64,000 bases of DNA from positions 310,001 to 374,000 of the forward strand of contig NZ_JAPWIJ010000002.1 in assembly GCF_027270735.1 (NCBI RefSeq), written 5' to 3'. The notes beneath the pieces were generated by a model. It saw only the letters and a program-made list of their open reading frames with translations, ran no database searches and was not told the origin of the DNA. Below, piece by piece: positions 1-8,364 of the stretch. Made by a program: the position numbers and the translations under genes. The first letter of the stretch is position 1, and each line of letters begins with the position of its first letter. Source of the DNA: Rhodococcus ruber (GTDB lineage: Bacteria; Actinomycetota; Actinomycetes; Mycobacteriales; Mycobacteriaceae).

Positions 1-1
1 T

Positions 2-1189
2 GTGAAGCAGAGGCTGCGCACGCTGGCCTCACTCGGCCCCGCCGCTCGACTCGGTCTGCGCGCAACTCCTCGATCACGCCGATGGGCGTACCGACCGGAC
101 CTGATCGACGAGGACGTGACGGAAATCCCGGCGTTCCCACTCTCCGAACTGAACCGCGTACTGACCGACCTCTCTCGCACGTGGTCGGCCGAAAACCCGT
201 TCCGCGCTCGCCTGGCAGGCGACTACTTGCTTCTCGACATCTCGCATGGTCTCTGCGACGCGGTGCTCCCCCTCGAGATCCTGGGCTACCTTGCCGATCC
301 GCGCCCGGATGTCCCCCTTCCGCAGTGGGCGTCGCAGACCGTGACGTCCCATCCCTTGTTGCCGACCTTGGCGTCGTGGGTCGTATCGCACCCCCGCAAG
401 GTCCTCGACATGGTGTACGGGCGAATTCGCCCGCGTAAGGCCGGGGCCTTCGTCGCGCCTACCCCGCACGGGAACGTCGGCCCCGCACCCGAGGGCAACA
501 CGACGCCATGGCGAAGGTCACCGACCGTGGCGGTGTCCTCGTCGACGGCGGGCTTCGTAGATCGAATTCGACAGTGGCGCAACGAGGTCGGTGAGAGCGC
601 TTCGGTCGCGGCCATCGTGTCGACCGCCGTGGCAACCTCGTTGACCAGATCGGGAATTCGGTTGGCGAAATCGGTGACGTTTCTCTTCGACTGCCGCCGC
701 TACCTACCGACCGATGCCGTCGTTCTCGGCAACTTCGCTGCGGGTCTCGACTTTCCGTCGACCGACCCCACGTCACGGGCCCAGCTGCAGTTCGCGTTGA
801 CGTCGGCGATCGACAAGGGCAGACCGATCGCCGCAGCGACGCTGAGCTCGGTCAAGTATCGGCGCTCCGGGAACACACCGGGCACTGCCGTGGCAGACAG
901 CGTCAGCACCGATCCGAGCGCCGAACTGATTTTCTCCGATCTCGGACGAGTGCAGAACCTCGAGAGAGTCTCGTGGTCCCCGGGTGAGGCGGATCGAGTC
1001 TTCTACGGTCTCAGCGAACCGGCCAGGCCGGAGTCCATCGTGATCACCACCCAGCAACTCGGCAGCGTCATGTACATTTCGGCGTCGTTCCACGACAACG
1101 TTTTCGATGCTGCAACCGTCGAAGCTGCACTCGATTCGTTCACCTCGAACCCCCTCGATCTATTGAATGCACAGGAGACCCCCTCATGA
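2..1189 (+). CDS. Condensation-domain-like acyltransferase, probably cut by the left window edge
   Basis: The open frame runs from the first bases of the window. SHGLCDAV (His82, Asp86 in this frame) resembles the HHxxxDG active-site motif of condensation/PapA/WS-DGAT acyltransferases, but the first His is replaced by Ser. In those families the motif usually lies about 130 residues in, so the true start is probably upstream of base 1. An acyl transfer role in glycolipid or polysaccharide decoration fits the glycosyltransferases downstream, but this is inferred. The next gene starts inside its last codons (ATGA overlap at 1186), so the two are probably translationally coupled. Confidence 0.55.
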   Translation: MKQRLRTLASLGPAARLGLRATPRSRRWAYRPDLIDEDVTEIPAFPLSELNRVLTDLSRTWSAENPFRARLAGDYLLLDISHGLCDAVLPLEILGYLADPRPDVPLPQWASQTVTSHPLLPTLASWVVSHPRKVLDMVYGRIRPRKAGAFVAPTPHGNVGPAPEGNTTPWRRSPTVAVSSSTAGFVDRIRQWRNEVGESASVAAIVSTAVATSLTRSGIRLAKSVTFLFDCRRYLPTDAVVLGNFAAGLDFPSTDPTSRAQLQFALTSAIDKGRPIAAATLSSVKYRRSGNTPGTAVADSVSTDPSAELIFSDLGRVQNLERVSWSPGEADRVFYGLSEPARPESIVITTQQLGSVMYISASFHDNVFDAATVEAALDSFTSNPLDLLNAQETPS

Positions 1190-1899
1190 CCGCATCGCCC
1201 CCGGAGTCGCCGCCTCGGCCGCCACAGTTGTGGGCGCGCATCGGACGGTGGGCAGGATTGTTCGTGGTGCAGTTTCTCGTCGTCGAGTGGGTCGTCTCGG
1301 CCACCTGGCGCGGCAATTACAGCTACCGCTTCAACTACATCAGCGAACTCGGCGTGCCGTTCTGCGGACCCAACGGGTACTTGCCGTGCAGCAGTATGTA
1401 CGTGGCCGCCAACGTGTCCATCGTCGTACTCGGTGTCTCACTCGCGGTGGCGGCTGTGTCGTGGTTCGCGCTCGGTGTGCTCGATATTCGGAGCACAGCA
1501 TTCTTCGTCGTTTCCGGGATCGGCGGCGTCACCGCGGGATCGATCAGTGAGGCAGTCAATTACCAACTCCACTCGTTCGGCGCGGCAGTACTGTTCGTCA
1601 CCGCCAACGTTGCTCTCGTGTTCGCCGCGGGCGGGCGTCTGGTTCCGCGTCCACACCGGTACGCCGTGACCGCCCTCGGATCACTCGGCCTGCTTGCGTA
1701 CTTCATGTACATGGGCGGCCACCAGTTCGGAATGGGTATCGGCGCGCTCGAGCGGATCGTCGCGTACTCGGTGATCGCCGGCATGGTGATCCTCACGGCT
1801 GCACTGTTTCAGGCGACGCGGGTACCGCGGCGCCGATCCGCCCGCGTCGCGGACAACGAGCAACTGCTCGGTGCGTCCGTCACCGGGCAGATCAGTTGA
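1186..1899 (+). CDS. DUF998 family polytopic membrane protein
   Basis: 237 aa with six likely membrane segments. An N-terminal helix (about residues 20-40) is followed by a loop containing NYSYRFNYISELG and CGPNGYLPC, where two Cys could form an extracytoplasmic disulfide. This ISxLG loop is typical of DUF998 proteins, whose function is unknown. It overlaps the upstream acyltransferase-like gene by 4 bp and precedes the GH16-like gene, so it is probably part of one surface-glycan operon. Confidence 0.75.
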   Translation: MTASPPESPPRPPQLWARIGRWAGLFVVQFLVVEWVVSATWRGNYSYRFNYISELGVPFCGPNGYLPCSSMYVAANVSIVVLGVSLAVAAVSWFALGVLDIRSTAFFVVSGIGGVTAGSISEAVNYQLHSFGAAVLFVTANVALVFAAGGRLVPRPHRYAVTALGSLGLLAYFMYMGGHQFGMGIGALERIVAYSVIAGMVILTAALFQATRVPRRRSARVADNEQLLGASVTGQIS

Positions 1900-1958
1900 G
1901 TCAGCACAGCCGGCCTCGGCCACAGCAGAGATCCTCCTCCACGGTGGAGGTCGGCCGT

Positions 1959-2795
1959 ATGCCCGGTACCTATGTCCAGTCGACGCCCCCGCGTCGCAGG
2001 TGGCCGGTCGCGGGGGCGGTGTTCGTTCTGGTGGGCGGGATCACCGTGGGTTTTGTTGCCTTCGCACAATCCAGAGTGGTCGACGCGCCCCGGATCGCCC
2101 CGATCGGAGTGGACGCAACCACCGTCTACGACGCGTTCACCGGGCCTGCCGGTCAGCGAGTGGATCCGAACCTGTGGTCCTCTCGACCGGACGATTCGAG
2201 CGTCGTCGACGACGGTGCCGCTCGGTACTCCACGTCGCAGGAGAACGCGTCGGTCGACGGCCAGGGGCGAATGTCCATCACGGCGTTGCGTACCGCCGAC
2301 GGTGTCACCTCGGCAGAGGTGACGAGCACGAGTGCGTTCACCTTCGGACGTGTCGAGGCACGGATTCAATTGCCTGCCGGCGACCTGCTGTACCCGACGT
2401 TCCGTCTGATCAGCACCGAGCTCGGGGCGACGGGCGAGCCGGTAGGAACGATCGATGCCGTGGAGCCGACCGGCGACGGCGACTTCAGGTCGGGCATCAG
2501 CAGCGCCGCGGAGGCTCTGTCGTCCACGAGCATCATGCCGCTGCCGTCGTCGGACGGTTACCACGTCTACTGGATAGAGCGACGTCCCGGAGTCGTCACC
2601 ACCGGAATCGACAGCACGGTCATTCATCGGTCCACCCCTGACGATCTCGGTGGCGGTGGCGAGAATTGGGTGTTCGACGCACCCTTCCGTATGCAGTTCG
2701 ATCTCCGTGTGGGGTCGACGCAATCGGACTCGACCGAGTCGGTCGCGCTTCCTGCGACCATGTCGGTCGACTGGGTGAGAACACGGTCCGACTGA
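1959..2795 (+). CDS. Membrane-anchored GH16-like (concanavalin-fold) protein with altered catalytic motif
   Basis: 278 aa from ATG 1959, chosen because GGAGG lies 8 nt upstream at 1946-1950; a TTG at 1896 would give 21 more residues. One membrane anchor spans about residues 15-37, so the domain is probably outside the membrane. GRVEARIQLPAG (130-141) is the typical GH16 strand. GTIDAVE (163-169) aligns with the GH16 catalytic GEIDxxE, but the nucleophile Glu is Thr164, while Asp166 and Glu169 are kept. Normal hydrolysis is therefore doubtful; it may bind glycan or act as an altered transglycosylase. It sits in a glycan synthesis locus. Confidence 0.65.
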   Translation: MPGTYVQSTPPRRRWPVAGAVFVLVGGITVGFVAFAQSRVVDAPRIAPIGVDATTVYDAFTGPAGQRVDPNLWSSRPDDSSVVDDGAARYSTSQENASVDGQGRMSITALRTADGVTSAEVTSTSAFTFGRVEARIQLPAGDLLYPTFRLISTELGATGEPVGTIDAVEPTGDGDFRSGISSAAEALSSTSIMPLPSSDGYHVYWIERRPGVVTTGIDSTVIHRSTPDDLGGGGENWVFDAPFRMQFDLRVGSTQSDSTESVALPATMSVDWVRTRSD

Positions 2796-2836
2796 CCATT
2801 TTCATTCTCGAACTTGTTGTCTGCGAAAGGATTTCC

Positions 2837-4111
2837 GTGCTCAACCCAGCACTTCCCCGGCTCGACCATCCCGAGTGGCAGGGCGCGCTGTGGATCGGCA
2901 GCATCGACCTCGCCCTCGAGCACCCCGATGCGCTTCCTCTGGCGGACGCCGACGGGTACGCACGGGCCCGACTGCTCGCGCGATACGGCCTCGATCCCAT
3001 AGGTTTCGTGGAACTGGCCATCGAGAACGGAACCGTGAGCACCGCCGAGCTCCGTGCCTCGGCTGCCGAACTCCAGCCGCCCGCAGACGCGGTACCCCCG
3101 TCCGATCTACCCGCGGTGACGATCGTCATCTGCACACGCGATCGCGTCGACCATCTGCGCGGAGCACTGGCGTCGGTACTGGCCATCGACTATCCCGACT
3201 TCGAGGTGGTCGTCGTCGACAACGCGTCGACCACGGCAGACACCGTCACCTACGTCGAGGGCATCGACGATTCGAGGGTACGGATCGTCCGAGAGCCGAT
3301 CCCCGGGCTCAGCCGGGCTCGAAACACCGGCATCCGCGCGGCTCACCACGAACACGTTGCGTTCACCGACGACGACGTCGCGGTCGATCCGTTCTGGCTT
3401 ACCGCCCTCGTGCGTGGATTCGGGCGCGCGAACAAGGTCACGTGTGTCTCGGGAATCGTCCCCAGTGGCGAAATCAGAACTCGGGCACAGGCCTACTTCG
3501 ATCGCCGGGTCGGTTGGGCGAGTTCGGTGACGCCCCGCGTCTACGATCTCGCCGAACCGCCTGCCGATGTCCCTCTGTTTCCATTCCAGGTAGGCATGTA
3601 CGGCACCGGCGCGAACTTCGCGGTGCGGCGCAGCCGGATGTTCGATCTCGGCGGCTTCGACGAATCACTGGGAGTCGGTTCGCCCACCAACGGTGGTGAG
3701 GATCTGGACATCTTCTTCAGGATTCTGATGGCGGGTGATCAGTTGGTGTACGAGCCGGGTGCGATCGTCTGGCATCGCCACCGGGCAGATTCCGATGCAC
3801 TGGCAGTCCAGGCCAGGGGCTACGGTCTCGGGCTCGGCGCATGGCTGGCCACCGTCGCTACCGACCGCCGCGCCGCCACGCTGGCCGCGAGAGTAGTCGT
3901 CGCGAAGGCAGGAAGCGCAGCACGGTTGTCGCTGAAAATGAGCAAGGTGGCGTCGCCTCCGAGCGATCTCGCCGACGACCTTCCGGCCGGTATCGGGCGG
4001 ATGGAGCTACTGTCGATTTTCAGAGGGCCGATGGCACTACGAAGGAGCCGCCGTGGGGGCCGCATGCGTCGGCCACTGACAGGAGTGAATCGCGATGCTC
4101 GACCGACATAG
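2837..4111 (+). CDS. GT2 family glycosyltransferase
   Basis: 424 aa from GTG 2837, which has GAAAGG 6 nt upstream; the open frame extends further up but would overlap the GH16-like gene. A GT-A domain starts near residue 95 with VTIVICTRDR, then VVVVDNAS (nucleotide binding) and FTDDDVAVDP (metal/donor-binding Asp cluster). GGEDLDIFFR in the second half matches the acceptor/base region of GT2 enzymes. About 95 N-terminal residues precede the catalytic fold. The sugar and acceptor cannot be read from sequence. The next gene starts 17 bp before its stop. Confidence 0.85.
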   Translation: MLNPALPRLDHPEWQGALWIGSIDLALEHPDALPLADADGYARARLLARYGLDPIGFVELAIENGTVSTAELRASAAELQPPADAVPPSDLPAVTIVICTRDRVDHLRGALASVLAIDYPDFEVVVVDNASTTADTVTYVEGIDDSRVRIVREPIPGLSRARNTGIRAAHHEHVAFTDDDVAVDPFWLTALVRGFGRANKVTCVSGIVPSGEIRTRAQAYFDRRVGWASSVTPRVYDLAEPPADVPLFPFQVGMYGTGANFAVRRSRMFDLGGFDESLGVGSPTNGGEDLDIFFRILMAGDQLVYEPGAIVWHRHRADSDALAVQARGYGLGLGAWLATVATDRRAATLAARVVVAKAGSAARLSLKMSKVASPPSDLADDLPAGIGRMELLSIFRGPMALRRSRRGGRMRRPLTGVNRDARPT

Positions 4112-6278
4112 GCCGCCCCGGGTCGAGCTCGACAGGGTCGGGACCGATCGTCCCCGACTCACGATGGCCGACGCCTCGGTACTCGCCGCGCTCGCGGGTG
4201 TGCTGTCGATGGTCGAACTACCGACCTTCCTCCGTGCGATCCTCGCTTCCGTCCTGCTGTTCTGCGGCCCCGGTGTAGCCATTCTGACCTGGGTCGATCT
4301 CCCCCGGGTCGCACGATTGTCCGCAGTGCCGACGTTGAGCATCGCTGTCATGACGGTGATGACCACCGGAGCCATGTGGAGCTACCGGTGGTCGCCACGG
4401 CGAATGACGTTGTTGCTGTGCATCCTGATGATCGGCTCGTCCATTCAGTGGTACCGCAAGAACGGGTTTCCGAGCCGGTCCGCATGGCTGCACCGCATCC
4501 GAACGAGCACCGGTAAGCAGCACGTTCGCCTCACCGTTCGAGCTGCCTTCGCCGTACTGAACGACCGCGCCACCCTCCGCAAGCATCTTCCGCTACTGCT
4601 GCTCGCGCTGGCCTTGGTCCTGTGGCTGCCCGCCCTTCCCGGGTTGCGCACTGCGCAGTATTCGCAGTTCGGGCTGCTCGTCTCGGGGACGGGTCCGGTT
4701 CTGGTGATCTGCATGGCGCTCACGCTCGCGGCATTCCTCATCGCCATTCGACGATGGCAGGTGACCAGTGCCGCACTGGCCGTAGCAATGGCGATGGCGG
4801 TTCAACGTCTGACCGTGACGCTGGTGACCGATGTGCCGATCTACGAGTGGACGTACAAGCATGTCGGAGTCACCGAATACATCCTGAAGTTCTCCGCACT
4901 GCCCCCCAACGGCGTCAGCATCTACAGCGAGTGGCCGAGTTTCTTCGTCGTGTCGGCGTGGTTCACCCACATCACCGGGTTCGGCACCCTGGGCATCGCA
5001 CACGTGTTCGCGCCGATGATTCACGTCCTGATCGCGGTGACCATCTACGGTCTCGCGCGGGTGATGACGCTGAACCGCCGCACGGCGATCACCGCTGCGA
5101 TGGTCGGCGAGTTGGTGAACTGGGTCGGCCAGGACTACTACTCGCCTCAGGCCTGGGGTCTCGTTCTCGCCTTCGGATTTCTCGGTTTGTTGATGACATC
5201 CACGGTGGACCGACGGGCCGCCTATCTGGCGCTGATCCCGTTCGCCGGGTGCGTGGCGACGCATCAGTTGACGCCGTACTGGTTGTTCGGCGTCGCGGGC
5301 GTGCTGTTGGTGACCAAGCGCGCGAAGCCGTGGTGGCTGATGATCCCTCTCGCGGTCATCCTTCTGGGGTATTTGTTCCCTCGACTCGCGATCGTTGCCC
5401 CGTACGGACTGTTCCAAGGATTCGATCCGGTTGCCAACGCCGAGAGCAACGTCCAGACAGTCGGGGTGTTCGGCTACAAAGTGACCACACTGGCCAGCCA
5501 AGCAACCTTCCTGGCCGTGTACATGATGTCCGGCCTCGCCGTCCTGTACGCATGGCGGAGGAGGACAACGTTCTGGGCACCGGCGGTGATGGCATTCGGC
5601 TCGATCGGACTTCTCGGCGGCCAGAGCTACGGCGGCGAGGCGATCTTCCGGGTGTATCTGTACGCCACAGCAGGGTGCGCAATTCTCATCGCCCCGGTGG
5701 TCGTCGACGCGTTGGACGGCCGGTTCACCCTCGCCCGCATTCCACATGCGCCGCGGGTCCGACAACCGCTGCTGCGATCGGCTCTCGTCGCACTGTCGAC
5801 TCTCTTCGTCGTCGCGACCGGCTTGCTCAGTCTGCAGGGCTACTACGGCAGATGGCCGATCGTTCAGGAAACTGCGGCGCAGATAGAACAGACCGAGCGC
5901 ATAATCTCAGCGGCCCCTGACGGAACCACCGTCATCACGATTTTTCCGGCCGGCTTCCCAACGCACATGACGGCCGATTACGTCCGACTGAACGAGACCA
6001 ACAGCTACTTCCACATCTCCCTGGACTCCATCGGGCCGGGGTATCTGCTCGAGTTCCCCACGCGGGATCAGGTAGCCGAGCTCGACGCTCAGGCGCGCTC
6101 GAGCGCTGAACCGACGTACATCGTGCTCACCCGACAGTCGATGGAAACGGTCCACTACTACGGATACGCCGCCGACTCCGCTGCGGACAGATTTCAAGGC
6201 TGGCTGAGGGAGAACTCGGACTGGGCAGTCAAGTGGGAGGACGCTGACATCGTGGTCTTCGAGCACGACCCGACCTGA
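4095..6278 (+). CDS. Large polytopic membrane protein, possible GT-C-type glycosyltransferase
   Basis: 727 aa from ATG 4095 with AGGAG about 10 nt upstream. Roughly 13 hydrophobic helices cover residues 30-600, followed by a soluble C-terminal domain of about 120 residues that probably lies outside. An early loop has DVPIYEWTYKHVG and a later one has GQDYYSPQAWG, motifs common in actinobacterial envelope-glycan membrane proteins. The topology fits a lipid-linked-sugar GT-C enzyme or polymerase, but no catalytic signature proves this. It overlaps the upstream GT2 gene, so they are probably co-transcribed. Confidence 0.6.
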   Translation: MLDRHRPPRVELDRVGTDRPRLTMADASVLAALAGVLSMVELPTFLRAILASVLLFCGPGVAILTWVDLPRVARLSAVPTLSIAVMTVMTTGAMWSYRWSPRRMTLLLCILMIGSSIQWYRKNGFPSRSAWLHRIRTSTGKQHVRLTVRAAFAVLNDRATLRKHLPLLLLALALVLWLPALPGLRTAQYSQFGLLVSGTGPVLVICMALTLAAFLIAIRRWQVTSAALAVAMAMAVQRLTVTLVTDVPIYEWTYKHVGVTEYILKFSALPPNGVSIYSEWPSFFVVSAWFTHITGFGTLGIAHVFAPMIHVLIAVTIYGLARVMTLNRRTAITAAMVGELVNWVGQDYYSPQAWGLVLAFGFLGLLMTSTVDRRAAYLALIPFAGCVATHQLTPYWLFGVAGVLLVTKRAKPWWLMIPLAVILLGYLFPRLAIVAPYGLFQGFDPVANAESNVQTVGVFGYKVTTLASQATFLAVYMMSGLAVLYAWRRRTTFWAPAVMAFGSIGLLGGQSYGGEAIFRVYLYATAGCAILIAPVVVDALDGRFTLARIPHAPRVRQPLLRSALVALSTLFVVATGLLSLQGYYGRWPIVQETAAQIEQTERIISAAPDGTTVITIFPAGFPTHMTADYVRLNETNSYFHISLDSIGPGYLLEFPTRDQVAELDAQARSSAEPTYIVLTRQSMETVHYYGYAADSAADRFQGWLRENSDWAVKWEDADIVVFEHDPT

Positions 6279-6335
6279 AAAATCCAAACTATGACGCACA
6301 TCTCCAAACAATCTTCCAGTTGGTTTGTTTGCAGC

Positions 6336-6363
6336 TTGACAAACTCCTAGCTTCTTTTAAGCT
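6336..6363 (+). promoter_or_regulatory. Probable sigma-70-type promoter
   Basis: TTGACA at 6336-6341 is followed after 16 nt by TAAGCT at 6358-6363, in an AT-rich gap unlike the surrounding genes. It would start a transcript near 6370 for the two GT2 genes downstream. It also argues against the farthest upstream start codon of the next frame (6320). Confidence 0.5.
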
Positions 6364-6490
6364 TGCTATCAGTCAAAGGAAACAGGTTCTCACCGTCGAC
6401 AACGGACGTTCGGAAGCTGTTCTGTGGATGCGGCGGGGGTCGTTTCACGGAGTTCGGAGACATCTGCCCATCGCACTCGACCCATGTGGA

Positions 6491-7348
6491 ATGGATATGT
6501 TGAATCGTCAGAATCCCCGCGTCAGTGTCGTCATCCCGACGCTCAACGAGGCCGCGAACCTTCGCCATGTCCTCCCCCTGCTCTCGCACGACTACGAGCT
6601 CGTGCTCGTCGACGGCGGGTCCGTCGACGGCACCATCGATGCCGCCCGCGAGATCCGCGGCGACATCCGCATCATCAAGCAGACCCGCAAGGGCAAGGGG
6701 AATGCGCTCGCCTGTGGCTTCGAAGCTGCCACCGGCGACATCATCGTCATGTTCGACGCCGACGGTTCGGCCGACGCCGCCGAAATCCCGCGGTTCGTCG
6801 ATGCACTGATCGCCGGTGCCGACTTCGCCAAGGGCAGCCGGTTCTGCGAAGGTGGCGGCAGCCACGACATCACGCCGCTGCGTCGCGCCGGCAACGGTGG
6901 TCTGCACCTCGTCGCCAACACACTCTTCGGAACCCGCTTCTCCGATCTCTGCTACGGATACAACGCCTTCTGGCGCGACCTGGTGCCGGTCCTGGATCTG
7001 CCCACCGTCGACCAGCCGGGTGCCGAGGGCATGATGCTCTGGGGCGACGGGTTCGAGATCGAGACCATCATCAACTGCCGCTTCGCCGAGGCCTCCGTGC
7101 GTATCGAAGAGGTGCCGAGTGTCGAGCTTGCTCGTATCTACGGTCAGAGCAACCTACGCACCTTCTCCGACGGCTTCCGAGTGCTGCGCACCCTGATGAC
7201 CGAGCGCATGCGGGCACGACGGATCAAGCGCAAGTCCATCGTCCGTCCGCTGCGTGAGTCGATCGACGCCCGTACCGACATGGATCTCGAGTTCGAGGCC
7301 CTGGAGTCGTACAACGAGGTTCTCGAACTTCGCGAGAGAACGGCGTGA
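6491..7348 (+). CDS. GT2 glycosyltransferase, dolichyl-phosphate-mannose-synthase-like
   Basis: 285 aa from ATG 6491, placed just before the conserved fold; ATG 6428 is also possible and neither has a strong ribosome site. PRVSVVIPTLNEA opens the GT-A fold, followed by LVDGGSVDGT, KGKGNALACGF and FDADGS (DxD). GYNAFWRD resembles the polyprenyl-phosphate glycosyltransferase group. No C-terminal membrane helices are seen. It may make or use a lipid-linked sugar for the nearby membrane protein. The next gene overlaps its stop by 4 bp (GTGA). Confidence 0.75.
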   Translation: MDMLNRQNPRVSVVIPTLNEAANLRHVLPLLSHDYELVLVDGGSVDGTIDAAREIRGDIRIIKQTRKGKGNALACGFEAATGDIIVMFDADGSADAAEIPRFVDALIAGADFAKGSRFCEGGGSHDITPLRRAGNGGLHLVANTLFGTRFSDLCYGYNAFWRDLVPVLDLPTVDQPGAEGMMLWGDGFEIETIINCRFAEASVRIEEVPSVELARIYGQSNLRTFSDGFRVLRTLMTERMRARRIKRKSIVRPLRESIDARTDMDLEFEALESYNEVLELRERTA

Positions 7349-8307
7349 GTCTGCCGACTTCCTCGGTCGTCATCTGCGCATACACGTTGGCTCGGTGGTC
7401 CGAGCTTCGGGCCGCCGTGCGCGCCGTCCTCGATCAGGTCGTCCCGGCCGACGAATTGATCGTCGTCATCGATCACAACGCACAACTGGCCGATCGCGCA
7501 CGCGAGGAGTTCTTGCCGCTGCACGACACCGTGAACGTGGTGGAGAACAACCACCCGCGCGGCTTGTCCGGTGCGCGCAACACCTCGCTGGATCTCGCTA
7601 CCGGCGACATCGTCGTCTTCCTGGACGACGACGCGTCACCGCGCACCACAGGGTGGCTCGGTGCCATTCTGTCCCATTACTCGGACGATGCCGTGTACGC
7701 CGTTGGGGGCTCTGCATACCCGGTATGGCCGGACAAACGTCCGGCCTTCTTACCGGCCGAGGTAGTGGGTGAACCCGGCGAACTCGATTGGGTCGTCGGG
7801 TGCACCTACCGCGGGCAGCCGACGGAAACCGCTCAGGTCCGCAATCTCATGGGCGCGAACATGTCGTTCCGCCGTGAACCGGTCGTTGCACTCGGCGGAT
7901 TCGTCTCCGGCATCGGCCGAATCGGTCGGGTTCCGCTCGGCTGCGAAGAAACGGAACTGTGTATCCGTCTCCGTCAGACGCATCCCGACGCACAGATCGT
8001 GTTCGATCCCTCGATCGTCGTCGATCACACGGTCAGCGCAGACCGCACTCGTCCGCGCTACCTCATCACGCGCAGCTACGCCGAGGGTGTCTCGAAGGCA
8101 GCCATCGCCCGTTTGATCGGGTCCGAGGACGCCCTGTCCTCGGAGCGTGCCTACACCGCAAAGATCCTGCCTCGCGCAGTCGGCCGGGAGACCAGTGCCG
8201 CTGCCCGCGGCAATCCCATGCGCGCCTGGGGTGCGATGGCCGTGGTGGCAAGTGTCGGCGCGGCCGGAATCGGCTATGCCCGAGGGAAACTCAGCACGAG
8301 CCGCTAG
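7345..8307 (+). CDS. GT2 family glycosyltransferase
   Basis: 320 aa from GTG 7345, coupled to the upstream glycosyltransferase through a GTGA overlap. SVVICAYTLARW begins the GT-A domain, VVIDHN is the nucleotide-binding strand, and FLDDDASPR supplies the metal-binding Asp residues. The region GCEETELCIRL carries the likely catalytic acidic residues. A short hydrophobic stretch near the C terminus (WGAMAVVASVGAAGIGYA) could attach it to the membrane. It is the last gene of the plus-strand glycan operon and faces the GH2-like gene. Confidence 0.8.
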   Translation: MSLPTSSVVICAYTLARWSELRAAVRAVLDQVVPADELIVVIDHNAQLADRAREEFLPLHDTVNVVENNHPRGLSGARNTSLDLATGDIVVFLDDDASPRTTGWLGAILSHYSDDAVYAVGGSAYPVWPDKRPAFLPAEVVGEPGELDWVVGCTYRGQPTETAQVRNLMGANMSFRREPVVALGGFVSGIGRIGRVPLGCEETELCIRLRQTHPDAQIVFDPSIVVDHTVSADRTRPRYLITRSYAEGVSKAAIARLIGSEDALSSERAYTAKILPRAVGRETSAAARGNPMRAWGAMAVVASVGAAGIGYARGKLSTSR

Positions 8308-8364
8308 CGGCACGTGCGCGGCTTGGGCCATGGACTGAATTCGTAGCCCACTACGAGTTTCCGC

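Noticed and set aside
4593-5765. 390-aa minus-strand open frame
   Set aside because: Antisense to the large membrane protein; the composition is that of a complementary-strand artefact.
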